Below, piece by piece: positions 8,877-13,753 of a DNA stretch of 13,753 nucleotides. The notes below the pieces were generated by a model. That model did not search any database, was not told the origin of the DNA, and was given only the letters and a program-made list of their open reading frames with translations. Both the position numbers and the translations under genes were made by a program. The stretch lies in NCBI GenBank assembly GCA_002469915.1, contig DKOG01000268.1, positions 1 to 13,753 on the forward strand, read 5' to 3'. The stretch comes from Bacteroidetes bacterium UBA7368 (GTDB taxonomy: Bacteria; Bacteroidota; Rhodothermia; Rhodothermales; UBA10348). Position 1 is the first letter of the stretch. The number at the start of each line of letters is the position of its first letter.

Positions 8877-8969
8877 TTGAAATGCGGCAGGCCTATATCA
8901 CCCAAGTCGGGTTGATTTAAAGTCTTCCGACGCAGTACACGAATTCAATGACAAAACTGATTATCAAAC

Positions 8970-8975
8970 AGAGGA
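8970..8975 (+). promoter_or_regulatory. Ribosome binding site deciding the PorV-like start
   Basis: AGAGGA lies 8 nt before the ATG at 8984 and inside the reading frame opened by the earlier ATG at 8948. Together with the signal peptide that begins at 8984, it favours the downstream start. Confidence 0.65.
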
Positions 8976-8983
8976 CTTTTAAT

Positions 8984-10027
8984 ATGAACAAGCTGTCCAG
9001 AATTATTCTGAACGCACTCCTCGTGGTTGTCCTAACGGGCATGAGTGTGCTGGACGCGAATGCTGGTGATGACAAACGCCGTGGTACGGCGGGCGCATCT
9101 CAGTTGCTCGTGCCTCTTACAGCACGTAGCGCTTCGCTAGGCGCTTCCATGACGAGTGGACTTGCTGGAATGAATGGTCTTGAGGCCATTTTCGCCAATC
9201 CCGCAGGTCTCGCCCTTAATACGGGCACCGCGGCTATTTTTAGCCGTATGAACTACGTGGCTGACATCGGAGTGTCATACTTCGGTATCGGTCAGAACTT
9301 TGGCAATAACAACATCGCTTTCACGGTATCTACGTGGGACTTTGGTGACATCCCCCTCCAAACGGAGAGTGCACCTGAGATCTCATCAGTGACCTACGGT
9401 GCAACGTTCATGACGGCAGGTCTTACCTACGCCCGAGTGTTCACGGATCGTATCTCAGCTGGTACTACACTGAAAGTGGTCAGCGAATCGATTGATGACG
9501 TTAATGCATCGGCTATCGCCTTTGATGCAGGAATGACATACGTCGTTGGTGAGTCCGGACTTCGTCTGGGTGTTGCTCTGAAAAACATCGGAACAAAAAT
9601 GCAGTACGGAGGCGTTGGCCTCACGCGTCAGGTTCAGCTTCCAGACCAGACTAGTTCGGCAACGAACAATGCTGTCCAGCTGGAAAGCGAAGGTGTTGAG
9701 CTTCCTTCACTTCTCAACGTCGGTGTCTCGTACACTCGTGAGATGGGCGCTGGAGCCATGGTTACAGTACTTGGTAACTTCCGTTCGAATTCATTCGATC
9801 AGGATCAGTACTCAGGTGGTGTAGAAGTTGCGTTATTTGACGTACTCTACCTACGTGGTGGAATGGACATCGTTGGTGACAGCGATCTTTCGTTCTACAA
9901 CGGAACCAACTTCGGTGCTGGTGTTGATCTGGATCTGTCCGGAACACGCCTGCAGGTTGATTACGCATTGCGTTCAACCGACTACTTCGATAATGTCAAC
10001 ATGGTTACTGTTGCAGTAGGCCTGTAA
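8984..10027 (+). CDS. PorV/PorQ-family outer-membrane beta-barrel protein
   Basis: A 347-aa predicted outer-membrane barrel of the PorV/PorQ (UPF0164-like) group. In T9SS, PorV binds cargo C-terminal domains after translocation and carries them to the attachment machinery. A signal peptide covers residues 1-27 (ALLVVVLTGM core, cut near ANA-G). The family signature follows: a Ser/Ala/Gly-rich start (LTARSASLGASMTSGLAGMNG) leading to EAIFANPAGLA at about 68-78. The rest consists of alternating strands typical of a 14-stranded FadL-like barrel, with final strands LQVDYALRSTDYF and MVTVAVGL. The ATG at 8948 would add 12 residues before the signal peptide and was rejected because AGAGGA precedes 8984. 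The gene lies 107 nt after the T9SS cargo gene with no convincing promoter or terminator between, so the two are probably one transcript. A dedicated shuttle role for the neighbouring cargo is inference; it could also be a general PorV paralogue. Confidence 0.85.
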   Translation: MNKLSRIILNALLVVVLTGMSVLDANAGDDKRRGTAGASQLLVPLTARSASLGASMTSGLAGMNGLEAIFANPAGLALNTGTAAIFSRMNYVADIGVSYFGIGQNFGNNNIAFTVSTWDFGDIPLQTESAPEISSVTYGATFMTAGLTYARVFTDRISAGTTLKVVSESIDDVNASAIAFDAGMTYVVGESGLRLGVALKNIGTKMQYGGVGLTRQVQLPDQTSSATNNAVQLESEGVELPSLLNVGVSYTREMGAGAMVTVLGNFRSNSFDQDQYSGGVEVALFDVLYLRGGMDIVGDSDLSFYNGTNFGAGVDLDLSGTRLQVDYALRSTDYFDNVNMVTVAVGL

Positions 10028-10045
10028 GACTTATTGTCTAGTTGA

Positions 10046-10094
10046 AACGAAGCGGGGCGATTTACATTCAAGTGTAAATCGCCCCGCTTTCGTT
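10046..10094 (+). terminator. Long hairpin ending the three-gene module
   Basis: AAGCGGGGCGATTTACA (10050-10066) pairs perfectly with the arm at 10073-10089 around the 6-nt loop TTCAAG. Four more pairs (10046-10049 with 10091-10094) form after one bulged T. It begins 18 nt after the PorV-like stop. The downstream side is TTTCGTTATATAT, a T-rich but broken tract. The symmetry would also allow termination on the other strand. The cytochrome ATG at 10101 begins only 6 nt after the stem. Confidence 0.8.
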
Positions 10095-10100
10095 ATATAT

Positions 10101-12260
10101 ATGCGCCATATTTTACTCTACATAGCTCCAATTGCGCTCATTCTGACTCTTTACGTTGGATGTGGGCAGACAGTGATAGAGGAGCCCCACGTATCAGTCG
10201 TACCACATTTCAAGAATATTGTGGAGGGAGCAGAGTACGTAGGAGATGTTGCGTGCTTTGATTGCCACGAAGATGAGTACCAAGGGTACCAAGAGCATGG
10301 AATGGCCAATTCTATGTATCGTCTAGACCAGGAAAACCAGGTTGAGTCGTTTGGTTCTGAAGTGGTACTCGATTCTCTTAGTGGATTGCACTATATCACT
10401 GTGGCGGCAGATTCGGGATTTTTTATGGAGGAGTACCTACTGAACTCTGAGGGTGAAAAGATCCACCAGCTGTTTCGCTCCATGGATTGGGTAGTCGGGT
10501 CTGGCACGTCAGCACGAACCTATCTCTCTGAAAAAGATGGTTGGTTTTATGAGCTGCCCGTAACCTGGTACACCCAGCAAGGTAGATGGGATTTTAGTCC
10601 GGGCTATCAAATCGCGAACAAACGGTTCGATAGAAAAATTAATGATAGGTGTGTGGTATGCCACAATAGCTATCCAGCACCTGTACCCCAGACCAACGGT
10701 ATGTACGAATCTATGCCAGAGGGCATAGGGTGTGAGCGTTGTCATGGTCCTGGAAGTCTGCACGTAGAGCAACGCTTGATCTCCCCGGAGGCGCCTGACT
10801 CTGTTGATTCCAGTATTATCAATCCGGCTCACTTATCGTTGGATTTGAGATTAGATGTATGTCAACAGTGCCATTTAAATGGTACTGTGAATCTGCTGCG
10901 AGATGAACGGACCGCATATGACTTTAGGCCTTCTCACGATTTGGCCGATTACATTTCATTGTACTCATCCAGTAAGGAGGAGTCATCAGATGAAATTGAG
11001 GTGATCTCACAGGCAGATCGGATGATGAAAAGTGCCTGTTTTACAGAGACGATGGATTCTCTTAAACCCTTAGAGTGTACTACTTGCCATGATCCGCATG
11101 CAGGTTTTCGCGCCGAAGGAGATGCCTTTTTCAATGCAGCCTGTATAGACTGTCACTCTTCAGCTAGTTTAAAAGATACTGTTATCGGAGAGGCAGAAGC
11201 CGTTCATACGAGCGAAAGCAATTGTGTTGATTGCCATATGCCTAAAACAGACCTGATTGAAGCACCGCATTCAGCATTTACTGACCACTGGATACGTGTC
11301 GTAGCTGATAAGGAAGTAGTTCCTGTCTCGGCGCACCAGACAACTGACTTAGTACCTAGATTTGATAGAGATAAGGATAATTCTCAACTAGCCAAGCAAT
11401 TCTATGCTATGGCTCAAATAACCTACGGCTACCGGGAAGGGGATACTTCGTCACTTGATATAGGCATAAAGGAATTACGCGCACTCTGGAGCGAGGGAGA
11501 GATCTCCGAAGAAGCGATGTTCCTACTGGGGTATGCGCACATTCTGAAAGGTGAATTTATGAGTGCGATAGGACCGCTGGAGGAAGCGGTTCGGCAAGAT
11601 CCTCTTATAGTAGAGCGCCTAAATGCATTAGCACAGTCTTATGAGGGTGCAGAGGTGAACGTATCAAAGGTTGAACCTTTGTATCGAGAGGCCCTCAGAA
11701 TTCAGCCAAAGATGGTGAATATCCGACTGAACATGGGTCGGTTTTTAGAAGCCAATGGCAGATTGAAAGAAGCCGAGTCAGAGTATACGCAAGCTATACG
11801 TGATGAGGCCTGGAACGCTATTGCTCACTTCAACCTAGGAACACTATATCTTAGACAGGGGAAGCTTGATGAAGCACTTGCGTTGCTTAATGATGCCATT
11901 GAGCTTGACCCTTTTCATGCGGGTGCTCTAAGCAATGTGGGCTTGGTGTTTGTTCAGAAGGAGCAGTTTGAGAGGGCAGAAAGAGCATTCTTGACCGCTT
12001 TAGATCGAAACCCTGATCATGTCGAGTCAATCGACAATTTGGGTACACTTTATTTGACACTGGAACGGAATACGGACGCTATTAACATATTGTATCGAGT
12101 GGTCACAATCTCACCGAACAATGTGGCTGTTTTGACCAAATTGGCCTTAGCCTACTTCCGAGCTAATCAGTTTTCAAATGCAATGGAGATGGCTCAGAAT
12201 GTTCTAGCTATCGATCCTTCGAATGAATTAGCCCAGCAAATTGTAGTCGCTGTCAACTAG
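10101..12260 (+). CDS. Seven-heme c-type cytochrome / TPR-repeat lipoprotein
   Basis: A predicted periplasmic or surface electron-transfer protein of 719 aa. An N-terminal hydrophobic segment (IAPIALILTLYVG) ends in Cys21, a likely lipoprotein cysteine, though Tyr at -3 makes the lipobox imperfect. Seven CxxCH heme sites begin at residues 52, 184, 211, 254, 326, 348 and 375. The wording (YVGDVACFDCH, GCERCHGPG, CTTCHDPHAG, NCVDCHMPKTD, then HSAFTDHWIR) matches the cytochrome c554-like/TPR family common in Planctomycetes, Acidobacteria and FCB bacteria. Candidate distal ligands are His67, His221, His333, His369, His390 and His396. Cys313 is a lone cysteine. About seven TPR units fill ~472-706 (such as FNLGTLYLRQGKLDEALALL), suited to protein docking. 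The start has no Shine-Dalgarno and abuts the 10046-10094 hairpin. Arg codons AGA/AGG are frequent, unlike the preceding trio. Redox partner and substrate are unknown. Confidence 0.9.
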   Translation: MRHILLYIAPIALILTLYVGCGQTVIEEPHVSVVPHFKNIVEGAEYVGDVACFDCHEDEYQGYQEHGMANSMYRLDQENQVESFGSEVVLDSLSGLHYITVAADSGFFMEEYLLNSEGEKIHQLFRSMDWVVGSGTSARTYLSEKDGWFYELPVTWYTQQGRWDFSPGYQIANKRFDRKINDRCVVCHNSYPAPVPQTNGMYESMPEGIGCERCHGPGSLHVEQRLISPEAPDSVDSSIINPAHLSLDLRLDVCQQCHLNGTVNLLRDERTAYDFRPSHDLADYISLYSSSKEESSDEIEVISQADRMMKSACFTETMDSLKPLECTTCHDPHAGFRAEGDAFFNAACIDCHSSASLKDTVIGEAEAVHTSESNCVDCHMPKTDLIEAPHSAFTDHWIRVVADKEVVPVSAHQTTDLVPRFDRDKDNSQLAKQFYAMAQITYGYREGDTSSLDIGIKELRALWSEGEISEEAMFLLGYAHILKGEFMSAIGPLEEAVRQDPLIVERLNALAQSYEGAEVNVSKVEPLYREALRIQPKMVNIRLNMGRFLEANGRLKEAESEYTQAIRDEAWNAIAHFNLGTLYLRQGKLDEALALLNDAIELDPFHAGALSNVGLVFVQKEQFERAERAFLTALDRNPDHVESIDNLGTLYLTLERNTDAINILYRVVTISPNNVAVLTKLALAYFRANQFSNAMEMAQNVLAIDPSNELAQQIVVAVN

Positions 12261-13753
12261 AAGGGCTGAACGAAAAACGATTTCGTTCTATTCAGCGTTC
12301 CGTTCTGGGATCTGACCGAAATGAAATATAGGCCAGTGGCCATATTTGAAAGGTCGCTAATCCGAACGGTTTGTGATGCACTTAAAAAGCGTGTTTGGCT
12401 TGAAAGTGTTCTACCTAACACGTCTGTGACTAGAATAGTGTAGTACGAGGGCTGTTGGTGCTCAACGCGTACAGAGATTTCGGATACGGCTGGGTTCGGA
12501 AACAAGTTGATAGATAATGCAGAAGAGGGTTCGAGCTGTAGTTCTGAAGACACGGCAATTCCACTCCCCTCGCTGATCTGGATTGTTTGATTAGTGGAAA
12601 TGTCATAGAACTCCTCACTATATCCATTTGGCCAAGATACTTTAAGCCGTTCTACCACCTGGTCTCCTCCTAGACCAAAGTGGACTGGTTGCACACTCTG
12701 TCCCATATAATCTGCACCGTCGTAGCTCCTAACCTGGGTACCTTTTGCCGTCTGAATTTCCAGGACGCTTCCAAATCCGTCGCGATTGGATTGAACTCCC
12801 TCTAATTTGACTTTCAACCAATTTCCGATTCTACGTGTATTCTCGTAAAGAAATACAGGCACCGTAGATCCTCCCCAGTTTCCGACGGCAATATCTAGGT
12901 CTCCATCCTCATCGTAGTCGAAGATGACTACACCATGACCGTCGGGATAGATTTTCTGAGTTCCTATAAAACGGAGGAAACCGTCTAGTCCTTCTTCTGT
13001 CGCCTTTTCTACGAAACCAGCTGTCCCGAGAGGGAAGAGAGTATTTTCGAAATAATAATTGGGTGTATTATTCTCGAATGGAAAAAAGCCGTTGACGACG
13101 AAAAGATCTATGTCTCCATCATGGTCTGCGTCAAAAAACTCCGTTCCCCATCCCCAATCCGTAAACCCTACACCTAAATCTGAGCCGATATTTGGAAAAG
13201 GCGGTGTGGGACCTCCTTGGTAGAGGGGATTCGGTTGATTAGGTAGAGTCGAGATATTGGTGAGGAAAATCTCGAAATAGCCGTCATTGTTGAAGTCTCC
13301 GAGTGTGGCGCCCATACCGTTTCCAGGCATTTCTAGACCGTACTCCACAGTTGCGTCCCGGAAGGTCCCATCACCATTGGCCAAATAGAGATGATTCACA
13401 CCTGGTTGGGGAGTACCGTTTTCGTTTCTGGTGAAATCATTGATGACGTACAGATCAGGAAGGCCGTCCTGATTGTAATCGGAGGGAAGAGCCATGAGCG
13501 ATCTGTCCGGTTCACTCATGCCGGTCGTAGCTGTGATGTTGGCAAAAGTACCGTCTCCATTGTTCGCATAAAACCTGTTCTCTCGATTCCACGAACTAAT
13601 GTATAAATCAAGGTCTCCATCTAGATCATAGTCCCACCACAATGGTGTTGCCGTTTCTACCGTATCAATTTCAGCAGCATCTATACGTATTCCGACCTCT
13701 TCTGCGACATCGATGAATGTGCCATCCCCTAGGTTCTTGAACAATACTTCAGG
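12257..13753 (-). CDS. CRTAC1-family FG-GAP/ASPIC-UnbV protein with T9SS sorting domain, N-terminus beyond window
   Basis: A predicted secreted, calcium-binding beta-propeller protein. The reading frame is open to the right edge (first whole codon reads Pro), so the true start lies outside; 498 residues are visible. Counting that Pro as residue 1, the repeats follow the pattern LFKNLGDGTFIDVAEEVG. Five DxDxDG-like Ca loops lie at 41-49 (DYDLDGDLD), 92-100, 153-161, 208-216 and 279-287. An ASPIC/UnbV domain follows at ~311-378 (NWLKVKLEG, RDGFGSVLEIQT, HFGLGG, LKVSWPNG). The last ~85 residues form a T9SS type A sorting domain (INLFPNPAVSEISVRVEH, then GLYFISVRS, ending SFFVQPF). The stop codon overlaps the cytochrome stop in a shared CTAG (12257-12260), so the two genes converge with no room for a terminator. 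The family is often found near cytochrome/TPR genes; its biochemical role is not established. Confidence 0.92.
   Translation of the reverse strand, partial: PEVLFKNLGDGTFIDVAEEVGIRIDAAEIDTVETATPLWWDYDLDGDLDLYISSWNRENRFYANNGDGTFANITATTGMSEPDRSLMALPSDYNQDGLPDLYVINDFTRNENGTPQPGVNHLYLANGDGTFRDATVEYGLEMPGNGMGATLGDFNNDGYFEIFLTNISTLPNQPNPLYQGGPTPPFPNIGSDLGVGFTDWGWGTEFFDADHDGDIDLFVVNGFFPFENNTPNYYFENTLFPLGTAGFVEKATEEGLDGFLRFIGTQKIYPDGHGVVIFDYDEDGDLDIAVGNWGGSTVPVFLYENTRRIGNWLKVKLEGVQSNRDGFGSVLEIQTAKGTQVRSYDGADYMGQSVQPVHFGLGGDQVVERLKVSWPNGYSEEFYDISTNQTIQISEGSGIAVSSELQLEPSSALSINLFPNPAVSEISVRVEHQQPSYYTILVTDVLGRTLSSQTRFLSASQTVRISDLSNMATGLYFISVRSQNGTLNRTKSFFVQPF

Noticed and set aside
8898..8915. Small hairpin between the secreted protein and the PorV-like gene
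   Set aside because: Only six pairs with a bulge and no T-run; too weak to call a terminator.
8948..8983. ATG at 8948 as start of the PorV-like protein
   Set aside because: It adds 12 residues before the signal peptide, and AGAGGA is spaced for the ATG at 8984.
12257..13753. Integrin-like or toxin function for the FG-GAP protein
   Set aside because: The repeats, ASPIC/UnbV domain and T9SS tail define the CRTAC1 family; nothing points to a toxin domain.

Overview
The window looks like chromosomal DNA from a free-living, probably marine or aquatic member of the Bacteroidota/Rhodothermota (FCB) branch, such as Rhodothermia or Balneolia. The evidence is lineage-typical protein architecture: a TonB-dependent receptor with an N-terminal carboxypeptidase-regulatory-like domain, two proteins ending in type IX secretion (T9SS) sorting domains, and a PorV/PorQ-type outer-membrane protein. 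One start (1957) has a strong Shine-Dalgarno sequence, which fits Rhodothermia-like organisms better than classical Bacteroidales. The species cannot be named from the sequence alone.

Layout. Bases 1-1406 (+) are the 3' part of serA (D-3-phosphoglycerate dehydrogenase, serine synthesis), cut at the left edge. A gene-free stretch (1407-1956) holds a possible serA terminator, a near-consensus promoter (1511-1541) and a leader of about 410 nt. Three + strand genes then form an envelope module: a 1134-aa TonB-dependent receptor (1957-5361), a 1134-aa secreted protein with an FN3-like domain and a T9SS-type C-terminal domain (5472-8876), and a 347-aa PorV/PorQ-family protein (8984-10027). A perfect 14-bp hairpin separates the first two, and a 17-bp hairpin closes the module. 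A 719-aa seven-heme c-type cytochrome/TPR lipoprotein (10101-12260, +) follows. It converges, with a 4-nt overlap inside one CTAG, on a minus-strand FG-GAP/ASPIC-UnbV (CRTAC1-family) protein that also has a T9SS sorting domain and runs off the right edge (12257-13753).

How the genes may work together (inference). The receptor would import a large or scarce ligand using TonB energy. The secreted protein would be exported by T9SS to the cell surface, perhaps as a partner of the receptor. The PorV-like protein would be a shuttle or assembly partner for T9SS cargo. The cytochrome/TPR protein and CRTAC1 protein form a second envelope pair of unknown role, with seven heme sites on one side and Ca-binding propeller repeats on the other. 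No tRNA, rRNA, CRISPR array, insertion sequence or phage gene was seen. The most unusual items are the receptor/T9SS-cargo/PorV-like trio, the long leader, the hairpin that touches the cytochrome start codon, and two different T9SS C-terminal-domain flavours in one window.
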